In this document: positions 37,675 through 46,242 of the stretch, in pieces
Layout: each line of letters starts with the position of its first letter
Numbering within the stretch: the stretch's first letter is position 1
Origin: Halobacillus litoralis
GTDB taxonomy: Bacteria > Bacillota > Bacilli > Bacillales > Halobacillaceae
Direction: 5' to 3'
Assembly (NCBI RefSeq): GCF_020171725.1
Contig: NZ_JAIVAJ010000002.1
Location: 62,001 to 126,000, forward strand
Length of the DNA stretch: 64,000 bases
Notes under the pieces: generated by a model
Databases searched by the model: none
What the model was told of the DNA's origin: nothing
What the model saw: only the letters and a program-made list of their open reading frames with translations
Position numbers and translations under genes: made by a program

Positions 37675-39999
37675 ATGAAAAAAATGAAATGGTTTCATAT
37701 ACTGATATTATTATTCTTTATAGTATCCGGCTGTTATGTTGCGATGATCTCGATCAACCAACCGTTTGTGGGGGTTGATTTGGAACAGCGGAATGGTGAG
37801 TACTATATTACGAACATCGAGAGGGAGAGCTGGGCTGATCTGCATTTCGTTCCTGTCGGGGCAAGAGTGATCAGCGTCAATGATCAGCCACCTGAAAGTC
37901 ATATGTCTGTTGAAATGTTCAATGAAGTGGAAAAGGCAGAGAGTTTAAAGGTGTTTTACAATGATACGGAATACACGTATGACAACATTGATAACTCAAG
38001 CCCTTTGCACTGGGCCTTTTACATTCTGATCCCGATTTTGTTTTTCGTTTCCGTTCTAGGGATTGCCTATCTGGTCCATAAGCGTGTACCTACGAGGTAT
38101 TCGATGGGGACGTTGATCCTGTTCTTCCTAGCCACTGCTTTAGGCTATATGAGTAATAGTGGGGCTGTGAGAGATGATCTTTACAGCATCTTACTGAATA
38201 CGGCGATGTTTCTGATCGCTCCGGTCATTTTGATTCATTTCTTGTACAAGTACTTTCAAGAGTTAAATATCTATTGGTTTTCAAAGAAAATTATATATTT
38301 CTTGTATTTTATAACCATTGTTGTATCTTTATTAGAGAAGTATTTCTTAGTTACACAGGATTATCCAGCTTGGTTTAACCCTGTGCCTCATTGGTTGCTT
38401 TTGATTCTTTATATAATCTTATTTACGGTTATTTACAGAGGCTTATATATTTATAAATCCACACCAGTCGGATCGATTTTTAAATATATGAGTGTCGGCA
38501 TATCGATCGCCTTCTTTCCGTATATCTTCCTTTACTTGATTCCGGCACTTTCGTTCGGAGTGAAGATCATAACGCTTGAAATCGGTGCCTTTTTCTTGGT
38601 TGCATTGCCGATCACGTTCATGTATTTAGTTACGAGGGAACAGTTGATCGATATTAGTTTCGTAATGAACCGTGTTCGGTATTATGCATTACTATCCTTA
38701 CTGCCGACTTTGTTGTTGACGTTCCTTACGGTCTGGCTGCTTACGGAGGCTGTAACAGTTATTCTCTGCATTCAGACGTTCTTGCTCGTTTATGTCACTC
38801 TAATATCGTTCCTTTCCTTGAAGGAGGCATTGGACTTCAAACTCCAACGCTATCTATTCTCGGCACGCTATTCCTTCCAGGAAAGCATGCACCGTATGTC
38901 CAAAGATATGAAGGACCAATCGAATGCTGTAGATCTCATGAAGGTCATGAGGGATGAAGTCAACAATGTCATGAATGTCCGTGATATTTATATTTATTCC
39001 AAACACATCAAGCGGAACATGTACTGTGTCTATGATCAAATTCCAGACGACATCATGGAGAATATAAGAAAGCAGCTCGACAATCACAATTACGATGTCG
39101 GCTCCATCATTGAGAGCTCAAAAGGCTTCGGGGTCATTGTCGGTTTTTCTTTAGACAAAATCACGATGCTATGGTGTAAAGGAAAACGCGACTTTACTAC
39201 TTTAAACCGTGATGAAAAAACGTATCTGCAGACGATCTCTCACAATGCAAATATCGCTATTGAAAATATGAATCTCATTGAAGACCTTGTAAAAGAGTTG
39301 CGTAGATTGAGAAACGACCAAACTCAGAAGTACCCGACTTGGTTATCTCGATTGTTGTTTACGATTGCCGAGAACCAGAGGAAGCAGCTTTCCATTGATT
39401 TGCACGATACCGTTCTTCAAGAGCAGTTATTCTTATATCGAAAAATGGATGACTTACTCCGTCAGAGGCAGGATCTTCCGAAGACGCTTCACTCGGAGCT
39501 TGTGATGTATAAGGAGTCACTTCTAGATAGTATTCACCTGATACGCGAAACGTGTAATGAACTGCGGCCAGCGTTCATCGAGGAAATGGGGCTTGTCCAG
39601 TCATTGAAGAACTTGATCCAACAATATCAGCTGAGATCGAATTTCACCGTCTACTTTTCCGAGGAGAATTTCACGGCTGACCTGGATCAGGAGCGGGTGC
39701 TTGCAATCTTCAGGATTGCCCAGGAACTGCTTACGAACGCAATGAAGCACTCAAGAGCGAAGATTGTAAAGATATCACTATCGAACAATGAAAACGAAGT
39801 GAACCTACACTATTCAGATAATGGTCGAGGAATGGATTTCTCTTTTCAACGTGACTTATTCTCGCATATCGGATTATCCGGAATTGAGCAGCGTGTGAAC
39901 GGATTGAATGGAAATCTTGAAATATCCACAGCACCTGGTCAAGGGTTTGAGGCTGTGATTACGTTTCCTTGTACCGTCAATAAGGAGGCACATGTATGA
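37675..39999 (+). CDS. ComP-like membrane sensor histidine kinase
   Basis: 774 aa. One N-terminal helix (residues about 5-24) leads to an extracytoplasmic PDZ-like segment (VDLEQRNGEYYITNIERESW, VGARVISVNDQPPESH) and then about seven more helices to residue 390. The cytoplasmic part has the HisKA_3 dimerisation motif IDLHDTVLQEQ (phospho-His), RETCNELRPAFIEEMGLVQSL, N-box ELLTNAMKHSRA and G-boxes DNGRGM and GLSGIEQRV. This layout matches B. subtilis ComP, the ComX pheromone receptor. The ligand is unknown. ATG 37675 follows GGGTGA. It overlaps the response-regulator gene by 4 bp. Confidence 0.85.
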   Translation: MKKMKWFHILILLFFIVSGCYVAMISINQPFVGVDLEQRNGEYYITNIERESWADLHFVPVGARVISVNDQPPESHMSVEMFNEVEKAESLKVFYNDTEYTYDNIDNSSPLHWAFYILIPILFFVSVLGIAYLVHKRVPTRYSMGTLILFFLATALGYMSNSGAVRDDLYSILLNTAMFLIAPVILIHFLYKYFQELNIYWFSKKIIYFLYFITIVVSLLEKYFLVTQDYPAWFNPVPHWLLLILYIILFTVIYRGLYIYKSTPVGSIFKYMSVGISIAFFPYIFLYLIPALSFGVKIITLEIGAFFLVALPITFMYLVTREQLIDISFVMNRVRYYALLSLLPTLLLTFLTVWLLTEAVTVILCIQTFLLVYVTLISFLSLKEALDFKLQRYLFSARYSFQESMHRMSKDMKDQSNAVDLMKVMRDEVNNVMNVRDIYIYSKHIKRNMYCVYDQIPDDIMENIRKQLDNHNYDVGSIIESSKGFGVIVGFSLDKITMLWCKGKRDFTTLNRDEKTYLQTISHNANIAIENMNLIEDLVKELRRLRNDQTQKYPTWLSRLLFTIAENQRKQLSIDLHDTVLQEQLFLYRKMDDLLRQRQDLPKTLHSELVMYKESLLDSIHLIRETCNELRPAFIEEMGLVQSLKNLIQQYQLRSNFTVYFSEENFTADLDQERVLAIFRIAQELLTNAMKHSRAKIVKISLSNNENEVNLHYSDNGRGMDFSFQRDLFSHIGLSGIEQRVNGLNGNLEISTAPGQGFEAVITFPCTVNKEAHV

Positions 40000-40646
40000 C
40001 GACTGTGTTAATCGTCGATGATCACCCTGCTGTTGGCGCAGGCACCAGAACAATGCTTGAGCAGCAATCGGGAATGAGAGTCGATGTGATTGAACAAAGT
40101 GGCAAAGTAGAAAAATTATTAGAGGAGAATGCCTATGACGTTCTCCTCTTGGATTTATATATGCCGGGGATGAATGGAATCGAGCTTGCGAAGTCGATCC
40201 GAAAGCAATACCCCGATTTAACGATATTGATCTACACCGGATTTGATTTGAGTACGCACTTTAATATGTTGGTTGAAGCCAATGTGAACGGCTTTGTCAG
40301 CAAGACAGCAACGAGCGAACAACTCGTTACAGCCATTGAATGTGCGATGAGGGATGAAGTCGTCATTCCGCTTCACTTATTTAAACAGCTGCGCCGGTCT
40401 GAAGCGAGTGCCAGTCAAACGACCGAATCGCCGGATGGAAGTGAAATCTCACTAAACGAGAAAGAGCAGTCCATTTTGAAAGAAGTGGCGGCAGGCCTCA
40501 CCAATCGTGAGATCGCACAGCAGCTTCATATGTCTCAGCGCAGTGTTGAATATACACTGACTGGCATCTTCAATAAGTTGAATGTAAGATCGAGAACAGA
40601 AGCCTTGTACAAAGCTCAGGAATTCGGGCTCGTGTCTAAATCATAA
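39996..40646 (+). CDS. ComA-like LuxR-type response regulator
   Basis: 216 aa. The receiver domain (residues 1-120) has acidic DD at 8-9, phospho-acceptor Asp53 in LLLDLYMPG and the conserved Lys in SKTAT. The C-terminal LuxR helix-turn-helix (residues about 150-210) contains LTNREIAQQLHMSQRSVEYTL and IFNKLNVRSRTEAL, close to ComA. ATGA overlap with the kinase stop implies coupled translation and a cognate pair. Targets are unknown. Confidence 0.87.
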   Translation: MTTVLIVDDHPAVGAGTRTMLEQQSGMRVDVIEQSGKVEKLLEENAYDVLLLDLYMPGMNGIELAKSIRKQYPDLTILIYTGFDLSTHFNMLVEANVNGFVSKTATSEQLVTAIECAMRDEVVIPLHLFKQLRRSEASASQTTESPDGSEISLNEKEQSILKEVAAGLTNREIAQQLHMSQRSVEYTLTGIFNKLNVRSRTEALYKAQEFGLVSKS

Positions 40647-40655
40647 ACCTGTAGC

Positions 40656-40683
40656 ACAGAGCGGCCTTTGTGGTCATACGATA
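40656..40683 (+). promoter_or_regulatory. Sigma-K-type promoter of gerE
   Basis: CATACGATA (40675-40683) fits the sigma-K -10 consensus CATANNNTA at every fixed position, and AC at 40656-40657 lies 17 bp upstream. In B. subtilis gerE is transcribed by sigma-K in the mother cell. Confidence 0.72.
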
Positions 40684-40737
40684 CAAAGACTAAATAATTC
40701 CCCTCTCACGCTCACGAGAACAAGGAGGGGTACGCTT

Positions 40738-40962
40738 GTGAAGGAGGACGGCTATCGGCCAACACAGATTCTTACCAAGCGGGAGCGAGAAGTCTTTGAG
40801 CTTCTGGTGCAAGACAAAACAACGAGAGAGATTGCAAAAGAGCTTTTCATCTCGGAGAAAACTGTACGGAATCACATTTCCAACGCCATGCAGAAGTTAG
40901 GCGTGAAAGGTCGCTCACAGGCAGTTGTAGAACTGCTTCGTATGGGTGAACTGGAGCTTTAA
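40738..40962 (+). CDS. gerE: Spore coat gene regulator GerE
   Basis: 74 aa, a stand-alone LuxR-type helix-turn-helix (LTKREREVFELLVQDKTTRE, LFISEKTVRNHISNAMQKLG in succession), almost identical to B. subtilis GerE, including the ending VELLRMGELEL. It directs late mother-cell coat and germination genes with sigma-K. GTG start 40738, with AAGGAGGGG upstream. Confidence 0.98.
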   Translation: MKEDGYRPTQILTKREREVFELLVQDKTTREIAKELFISEKTVRNHISNAMQKLGVKGRSQAVVELLRMGELEL

Positions 40963-41119
40963 GCTCTATGATGCGAATGCGGCATGGAACCGAATGACCT
41001 TTCAGGTGCTTAACGGTGCCTGAAAGTATTTTTTGTCGAAAATGAAAGGTTAGCCTTGAAATTTCAGCATCAAAGCATGAGAATGAAGGATAACGACTAA
41101 ACGTTAAGGAGTGCTGTTA

Positions 41120-41584
41120 GTGTCAAAATCGGATCAGATGACTAAAGTTGCGGATGTGGAGAAAGAATTAAGATACATAGCCGGAATCATTAAGCAGCGC
41201 GGACGGGTAATCCTTAATCATTACCCCATCACGGCTCCGCAATTTGTTGCTTTACAGTGGTTACTTGAAAAAGGGGACATGACGATCGGGGAATTGTCCA
41301 ACCATATTCATTTAGCCTGCAGCACCACTACAGACCTTGTCGATCGTATGGAGAAGAACGAGCTCGTCGAACGCATTCGTGATCCTAAAGATCGTCGGGT
41401 TGTGAGAATACAAGTGCTCGATAAAGGTAAGAAGATCATCCACGAAGTGATTGAGAAGCGACAACAGTATCTCGAAGAAGTGTTAACCGACGTTCCGGAG
41501 GAAGATGTAGAGACATTGAACAGACTTCTCCGTGTGCTTCATACCAATATGCTGGCCATTGATCAGGCGTCAGAAGAAGAGTAA
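41120..41584 (+). CDS. MarR-family transcriptional regulator (YsmB-like)
   Basis: 154 aa winged-helix protein: TIGELSNHIHLACSTTTDLVDRMEKNELVERIRDPKDRRVVRIQV in outline (residues about 55-100) is the MarR DNA-binding domain and wing. GTG 41120 gives 8-nt spacing from AAGGAG (41106-41111), so the GTG at 41111 is rejected. The next gene is racE, 14 bp on; the same order as ysmB-racE in B. subtilis. Confidence 0.88.
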   Translation: MSKSDQMTKVADVEKELRYIAGIIKQRGRVILNHYPITAPQFVALQWLLEKGDMTIGELSNHIHLACSTTTDLVDRMEKNELVERIRDPKDRRVVRIQVLDKGKKIIHEVIEKRQQYLEEVLTDVPEEDVETLNRLLRVLHTNMLAIDQASEEE

Positions 41585-41598
41585 GTGGGGGATATGAT

Positions 41599-42417
41599 GT
41601 GAGACAGCCAATAGGAGTGATTGATTCTGGAGTCGGTGGTTTGACCGTGGCGCGCGAATTGATGCGTCAGCTTCCTAAAGAACGCTTTATCTATTTAGGC
41701 GACACACAGCGGTGCCCATATGGACCACGCCCGGAAGACGAAGTCCGCGCTTTTACATGGCAGATGGTCAATTATTTATTGGAAAAAGAAATCAAGATGC
41801 TCGTCATTGCCTGCAACACGGCAACCGCCTTTACGCTTGAGGAACTTCAGGAACAGCTCTCAATTCCCGTTATCGGAGTGATTGAGCCTGGGGCTAGAGC
41901 AGCCATCAAAGTGAGTCAGAACAAACGGATCGGTGTCATTGGAACAGAGGGGACGATCAACTCGAAAGCCTACCCGAATGCGCTGCGTGCGATTGATGCT
42001 AAGATTCGTGTCAACGATCTGGCGTGCCCTCCTTTTGTTCCCATGGTGGAGGACGGTATTCTTGAAGGGGCTGAAGCGGAAGGTGTCGTCGCAAGAACAC
42101 TTACGCCTCTCAAAGAGATGAACCATATCGATACATTGATCCTCGGGTGTACGCACTACCCGTTGATCCGACATCTCGTTCAAAAAGAGATGGGCGATCA
42201 CATTCAAGTGATCAGCTCCGGTGAGGAAACGGCGAGGGAAGCAAGTTTGATTCTCGCATACCACCGGGCCCTGAACACATCGAATGAGCAGCCCGTACAT
42301 GAATTTTATACGACAGGTGACATTGAGAAGTTCCGCGTTGTCGCCAACAGCTGGTTTGAAGACCCTGTTCAAATTCTTGAGCTGGTCGAACTGGAAGGAA
42401 CGAGAAGCTCTGCTTAA
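41599..42417 (+). CDS. racE: Glutamate racemase
   Basis: 272 aa. Supplies D-glutamate for peptidoglycan. IGVIDSGVGGLTVARE at the start, CNTATA with the first catalytic Cys (near residue 74) and LGCTHYPLI with the second (near residue 185) are intact. GTG 41599 follows GTGGGGGAT. Confidence 0.96.
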   Translation: MRQPIGVIDSGVGGLTVARELMRQLPKERFIYLGDTQRCPYGPRPEDEVRAFTWQMVNYLLEKEIKMLVIACNTATAFTLEELQEQLSIPVIGVIEPGARAAIKVSQNKRIGVIGTEGTINSKAYPNALRAIDAKIRVNDLACPPFVPMVEDGILEGAEAEGVVARTLTPLKEMNHIDTLILGCTHYPLIRHLVQKEMGDHIQVISSGEETAREASLILAYHRALNTSNEQPVHEFYTTGDIEKFRVVANSWFEDPVQILELVELEGTRSSA

Positions 42418-42436
42418 ACAGCAGGGCTTTTTTTGT
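42404..42436 (+). terminator. Terminator at the racE end
   Basis: AAGCTCTGC (42405-42413), overlapping the last racE codons, pairs with GCAGGGCTT (42421-42429, one G-U), followed by a T run. Confidence 0.82.
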
Positions 42437-42536
42437 TGCGGAAAATATACAGCGGCTGCTGAAAAAAATTCAGTGGTCTAATCCAAATTGGGGCTCGTAT
42501 ATATGGTAGTACAATCTATCTCAGGAGGGGAATAGT

Positions 42537-43634
42537 ATGAAGAGCCTCGGTTTCAAGCCGGTCGTCATTGCGGTATTTCTTTTGTTAGCAACTGGGCTTC
42601 TCTCTGGATGTTTATTCGAAGGAGAGCAGACGTTAGAGAAAATGGACAGCCCGGAACAAGCGGTGAACACCACGCCGGATAAAGAGTTGGAAGAAGAAGC
42701 TCCTGAACAAGAGGAGGCACCGAGCGAAGGGGAGGAGGGCGCAGAGGAAACGGAAGAATCCTCTCAAACGGTTTCACGTGAGTTGTATTTAATGGACGAA
42801 AACGGGATGATTGCCCCTCAAACAATCGAGCTGCCAGCCTCTCAGGAAGCTGCTGCTCAAGCGTTAGAATACTTAGTGAAAGACGGTCCTGTCACGAACC
42901 TGCTTCCGACAGGCTTCCAAGCTGTCCTTCCAGCTGGAACGGAGGTCCTTGGGCTTAATCCTGAATCAGACGGCACGATGGTCGTCGATTTATCCGAGGA
43001 ATTCAAGAACTATGATGCGAAAGATGAACAGAAAATCCTTGAGGCGATGACCTACACGTTAACGCAATTCGAAGGAATCGAGCGAATAAAATTATGGATC
43101 AACGGATTTGAGCAAGATGTGATGCCTGTGGACGGAACCCCTGTTTCCAGTGGGGTTTCCCGTTCCAACGGGATCAACGTTCAAGTATCCGACCACGTTG
43201 ATGTCGTGAATACAGAAGCGGTCACGGTATACTTCCCGTCGCAGTCGGGGAATCATATTTACCAAGTCCCTGTTACGACACGTGTGGAAAAAAGTGACGA
43301 TGTGTACTCGACAGTCGTCCAAGCTTTGCTGGGTGGACCAGCTTTAGAAACATCTCTCCTTCAGCCGTTCAATGAAGGGGCGGAAGTATTGAAAACAGAG
43401 CTCCATAACGGAGTCCTCTCGCTTTCATTCAATGAGGCGATCCTCACTGGACAAGACCAGCCGACTTTATCAGACGCAGCGCTCGCGAGCTTAGTCATGA
43501 GCCTGACGGACCTTGAAGAAGTCGAATCCGTTGAAGTGAATGTAGAAGGAACGGAGCAGGTGATCAGTGAACTCGGTAAACCGCTTGTGGAACCGGTCAC
43601 CCGCTCAGATATCAATCAAGCGGTAGAAATGTAA
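42537..43634 (+). CDS. gerM: Spore germination lipoprotein GerM
   Basis: 365 aa. A type II signal peptide with lipobox LLSGC (Cys near residue 25), an acidic low-complexity linker (residues about 35-80), then two tandem GerMN domains (about 95-210 and 225-355). GerM acts in sporulation septum/peptidoglycan remodelling and germination. AGGAGGGG precedes the ATG. Confidence 0.94.
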   Translation: MKSLGFKPVVIAVFLLLATGLLSGCLFEGEQTLEKMDSPEQAVNTTPDKELEEEAPEQEEAPSEGEEGAEETEESSQTVSRELYLMDENGMIAPQTIELPASQEAAAQALEYLVKDGPVTNLLPTGFQAVLPAGTEVLGLNPESDGTMVVDLSEEFKNYDAKDEQKILEAMTYTLTQFEGIERIKLWINGFEQDVMPVDGTPVSSGVSRSNGINVQVSDHVDVVNTEAVTVYFPSQSGNHIYQVPVTTRVEKSDDVYSTVVQALLGGPALETSLLQPFNEGAEVLKTELHNGVLSLSFNEAILTGQDQPTLSDAALASLVMSLTDLEEVESVEVNVEGTEQVISELGKPLVEPVTRSDINQAVEM

Positions 43635-43641
43635 CAGAAGA

Positions 43642-43668
43642 GCCCTCCCTGTGAGGGTTTTTTTGTTG
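43642..43668 (+). terminator. Terminator after gerM
   Basis: A short stem CCCTC/GAGGG with a CCTGT loop, then seven Ts. Confidence 0.72.
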
Positions 43669-43774
43669 TTCTGTTCAAAAAGACACTTGCCGAGGGGCGA
43701 GGTTACTACATTCACTTGTGAAATTGTGTTAAGATGGGCAAGGATAAGTGAGATGATTGAAGGAGGTCATTGAG

Positions 43775-44539
43775 ATGAGAAATGATCAAAGAGAAGTGAA
43801 CCAACTAAGAAACGTAACGATTGAAACCGACTATGTGAAGCATCCGGAAGGCTCTGTTCTCATTAGTTTTGGAGATACAAAAGTCATTTGTAACGCAAGT
43901 GTTGAGGATCGTGTACCACCATTTCTGCGCGGTCAGGGAAAAGGGTGGATCACTGCTGAATATGCGATGCTCCCGCGAGCTACAGAGCATCGTAACATCC
44001 GTGAATCGTCCAAAGGGAAAGTATCCGGACGTACAATGGAAATCCAGCGCCTGATCGGTCGTGCACTGCGTGCCGTTGTCGACTTGGATTCTATCGGTGA
44101 ACGTACCGTATGGGTCGACTGTGACGTCATCCAAGCAGACGGAGGAACGCGTACAGCTTCCATTACCGGAGCTTTTGTAGCAGTTGTACTGGCCCTTGGT
44201 AAGCTTGTGGACGGCGGTAAAATCAAAAAACTTCCGATTACAGATTACTTAACGGCGATCTCAGTTGGCGTTACGCCGGACGGAGAAGAAATCCTTGACC
44301 TCTGCTATGAAGAAGACAGCAAGGCGCACGTTGATATGAACGTCGTCATGACTGGCGACGGAGAGTTCGTTGAGCTTCAAGGGACGGGTGAGGAAGCGAC
44401 CTTCACAATGCCACAACTTCAAACGATGCTTTCTCTCGCTCAGAAGGGTGTAGAAGAGCTGGTCGAGATGCAGAAGGAAGCGATCGGCAGCTATGCGGAA
44501 GTCATTGAGAACGCGAAGGAGAAAGCGAGCAATGAATAA
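43775..44539 (+). CDS. rph: Ribonuclease PH
   Basis: 254 aa phosphorolytic 3'-5' exoribonuclease that trims tRNA 3' tails. The PH core shows [32 protein letters not shown] and [21 protein letters not shown] (in parts), with phosphate-binding Arg residues. ATG 43775 lies 8 nt after GGAGG (43762-43766). It overlaps the next gene by 8 bp. Confidence 0.97.
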   Translation: MRNDQREVNQLRNVTIETDYVKHPEGSVLISFGDTKVICNASVEDRVPPFLRGQGKGWITAEYAMLPRATEHRNIRESSKGKVSGRTMEIQRLIGRALRAVVDLDSIGERTVWVDCDVIQADGGTRTASITGAFVAVVLALGKLVDGGKIKKLPITDYLTAISVGVTPDGEEILDLCYEEDSKAHVDMNVVMTGDGEFVELQGTGEEATFTMPQLQTMLSLAQKGVEELVEMQKEAIGSYAEVIENAKEKASNE

Positions 44540-45125
44540 ATTGATCATCGCGACCAAAAACGAAGGAAAAGTGCGCGAATTCCGTGAAATGTTTTCGAAA
44601 TACGGAATTGAGGTAAAGTCATTACTAGATTTCGACGAACCAATGGATGACATCGAAGAGACGGGCACCACGTTTACTGAAAACGCGACAATCAAAGCAG
44701 AAGCTATTTCAAAGCTTCTGAACACACCCGTTCTGGCTGACGATTCAGGACTTAAAGTCGATGCACTCGACGGAGAGCCAGGCGTCTACTCCGCCCGCTA
44801 TGCTGGACTTGAAAAAAATGACGAGAAGAACCTGCAGAAGGTGCTCGACAACTTGAAAGGGGTGCCAAGAGAAGAGCGCACCGCCCGTTTTGTCTGTGCC
44901 GCTGCCGTCGCGAGACCCGGTGAAGAGACCTTCGTGAAAATCGGCACGTGTGAAGGCTCTATTGCAGAAGAGCCCCAGGGAGAGCACGGGTTCGGGTACG
45001 ATCCTGTTTTTGTTCCGAAGGGAGCTTCGCGCACCTTAGCTGAACATACGTCAGATGAAAAAAATGCCATCAGCCACCGCCACCATGCCATCATTCAACT
45101 GGAGGAATGGCTGAAAAACGCTTAA
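44532..45125 (+). CDS. rdgB: Non-canonical purine NTP pyrophosphatase (RdgB/HAM1)
   Basis: 197 aa. It opens [13 protein letters not shown] and has [38 protein letters not shown] (in parts) and HGFGYDPVF, all ITPase signatures. It hydrolyses dITP and XTP. ATG 44532 lies inside the end of rph with AAGGAGA upstream, so it is translationally coupled. Confidence 0.96.
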   Translation: MNKLIIATKNEGKVREFREMFSKYGIEVKSLLDFDEPMDDIEETGTTFTENATIKAEAISKLLNTPVLADDSGLKVDALDGEPGVYSARYAGLEKNDEKNLQKVLDNLKGVPREERTARFVCAAAVARPGEETFVKIGTCEGSIAEEPQGEHGFGYDPVFVPKGASRTLAEHTSDEKNAISHRHHAIIQLEEWLKNA

Positions 45126-45144
45126 ACTAGGGGGCGAATCAACC

Positions 45145-45672
45145 ATGCCGAAAGTATTGATCATAAGTGACAGCCACGGATTAACAGAGGAAGTCCAAGA
45201 AATCAAAGCTCGACATCAAGCTGAAGTCGACGCCATGATCCACTGTGGCGACTCTGAACTGTCTTACGATGCAGAAGAGCTGCAAGGCTATCATTACGCA
45301 AAAGGGAACTGCGATTTCGAACCAGAGATGGAGAACGACCAGGTCGTGGAAGTAGGGGACGTCAAAATCCTTGCTACACACGGTCACCTCTATCAAATCA
45401 AATCGACCCTGATGCCTCTCTCCTACCGTGCTGAGGAAGCTGGAGCACAGATCGCCTGCTTCGGCCACTCACACATCGCAGGAGCGGAGAAAGTGAACGA
45501 TAAGCTCTTTATCAACCCAGGAAGCATACGCCTCCCACGCGACCATAAAGAGCCTTCCTATGCCATTCTCGAATGGGATACACTCGACAACGTCACGGTT
45601 CAGTTCCACCACGTCAACGGAGAACCCATGCAGGATGTGAAGCTTGAAACTTCACTTGCGGCAAAGAATTAA
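45145..45672 (+). CDS. ysnB: YsnB/MJ0936-type metallophosphoesterase
   Basis: 175 aa. Metal ligands are visible in LIISDSHGL, HCGDSEL, KGNCDFEPEME, ATHGH and CFGHSHIAG, the calcineurin-like set of the MJ0936/YfcE family; it ends with FINPGSIRLPR. The substrate is unknown, probably a small phosphodiester. A GGCAAAGAA/TTCTTTGCTGC hairpin overlaps its stop without a T run. Confidence 0.92.
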   Translation: MPKVLIISDSHGLTEEVQEIKARHQAEVDAMIHCGDSELSYDAEELQGYHYAKGNCDFEPEMENDQVVEVGDVKILATHGHLYQIKSTLMPLSYRAEEAGAQIACFGHSHIAGAEKVNDKLFINPGSIRLPRDHKEPSYAILEWDTLDNVTVQFHHVNGEPMQDVKLETSLAAKN

Positions 45673-45691
45673 ATTTCTTTGCTGCAACCTG

Positions 45692-45720
45692 TTGACTTTT
45701 TAGGTGATTCATTATATTAT
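45692..45720 (+). promoter_or_regulatory. Promoter of the tRNA-Gly/tRNA-Arg operon
   Basis: TTGACT (45692-45697), 17-bp spacer, TATTAT (45715-45720); start predicted near 45727. It is the only strong promoter seen before the terminator at 46325, so the truncated and intact tRNA copies should share one transcript. Confidence 0.78.
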
Positions 45721-45763
45721 TATTCTTGTCCGCTTCAAAAGAAAGCAATTTGTTGAAGCCTTT

Positions 45764-45878
45764 GACGGATACACTTCCCTGAGTAATCTTGCAGAGGAAG
45801 AGGCATGACGACCTAGTTCACAACAAGGATAATGAATTTACATATATGCGGGTGTAGTTTAGTGGTAAAACCTCAGCC
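45764..45878 (+). repeat. 115-bp direct repeat, copy 1 (element end plus tRNA-Gly 5' part)
   Basis: Begins GACGGATACACTTCCC and ends inside a tRNA-Gly copy at CCTCAGCC. By my reading it matches 45917-46031 at 113 of 115 positions (T/G near 45787 and C/T near 45812 differ). The two copies are 153 bp apart. Confidence 0.93.
45848..45878 (+). pseudogene. Truncated tRNA-Gly: 5' 31 nt only
   Basis: Identical to the first 31 nt of the intact tRNA-Gly at 46001 (acceptor 5' strand, D arm, anticodon 5' strand). It stops at the first base of the anticodon loop and switches to unrelated sequence (ACGAGCGAAACTTC). There is no 3' acceptor strand able to pair fully, so it cannot form a tRNA. Confidence 0.9.
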
Positions 45879-46000
45879 ACGAGCGAAACTTCACCGAGTA
45901 TACTTCGAGTTGCCTCGACGGATACACTTCCCTGAGTAAGCTTGCAGAGGAAGAGGCATGACGATCTAGTTCACAACAAGGATAATGAATTTACATATAT
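45879..46000 (+). other. 122-bp insert between truncated and intact tRNA-Gly
   Basis: Fills the exact gap between the truncated copy and the first base of the intact tRNA-Gly. Possible stems are TGCCTC (45911-45916) with GAGGCA (45953-45958), TTCC with GGAA inside it, and GTTCA (45969-45973) with TGAAT (45986-45990). The 124-bp insert at 46119 is similar in length, in both end sequences and in the last hairpin. No frame or integrase is present. Nature unknown. Confidence 0.6.
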
Positions 46001-46031
46001 GCGGGTGTAGTTTAGTGGTAAAACCTCAGCC
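45917..46031 (+). repeat. 115-bp direct repeat, copy 2
   Basis: Second copy of the repeat at 45764; its last 31 bp are the 5' part of the intact tRNA-Gly. Confidence 0.93.
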
Positions 46032-46074
46032 TTCCAAGCTGATGATGAGGGTTCGATTCCCTTCACCCGCTCCA
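46001..46074 (+). tRNA. tRNA-Gly (UCC), CCA encoded
   Basis: Complete cloverleaf: acceptor GCGGGTG/CACCCGC, D arm GTTTAGTGGTAAAAC, anticodon stem TCAGC/GCTGA with loop CTTCCAA (anticodon TCC at 46033-46035), T arm AGGG-TTCGATT-CCCT. The 3' CCA is encoded. Confidence 0.97.
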
Positions 46075-46091
46075 TACATATTTTAAGACGT

Positions 46092-46118
46092 GTCCCAGTA
46101 GCTCAGCTGGATAGAGCA
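46092..46118 (+). pseudogene. Truncated tRNA-Arg: 5' 27 nt only
   Basis: Identical to the first 27 nt of the tRNA-Arg at 46243 (acceptor 5' strand and D arm), then diverges at TGAACGAATCC. The CGAATCC just after the break also occurs in the T loop of the intact gene, so an internally deleted copy is an alternative reading. Confidence 0.87.
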
Positions 46119-46242
46119 TGAACGAATCCGCTTCGAAGCTACACTTCAACGTACTGATTTCATTTACTTCTATGAATTACCCAGGGAAATCGGGACGACA
46201 GCTCAACGAACGAATGAGCATTTAATTATATATCCATTCTAT
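46119..46242 (+). other. 124-bp insert between truncated and intact tRNA-Arg
   Basis: Ends at the base before the intact tRNA-Arg. It holds the palindrome GCTTCGAAGC (46130-46139), GATTTC (46156-46161) complementary to GAAATC (46186-46191), and GCTCA (46201-46205) complementary to TGAGC (46215-46219). It shares CGAA...CTTC...TACACTTC near its start and GACGA...CA...ATGA...TTTA...ATAT near its end with the insert at 45879. No coding frame. Confidence 0.6.

Noticed and set aside
45879..46000. Group I intron in the tRNA-Gly anticodon loop
   Set aside because: The break at the loop is suggestive, but the 3' exon does not follow; a whole tRNA does. 122 bp is also too short for a group I core.
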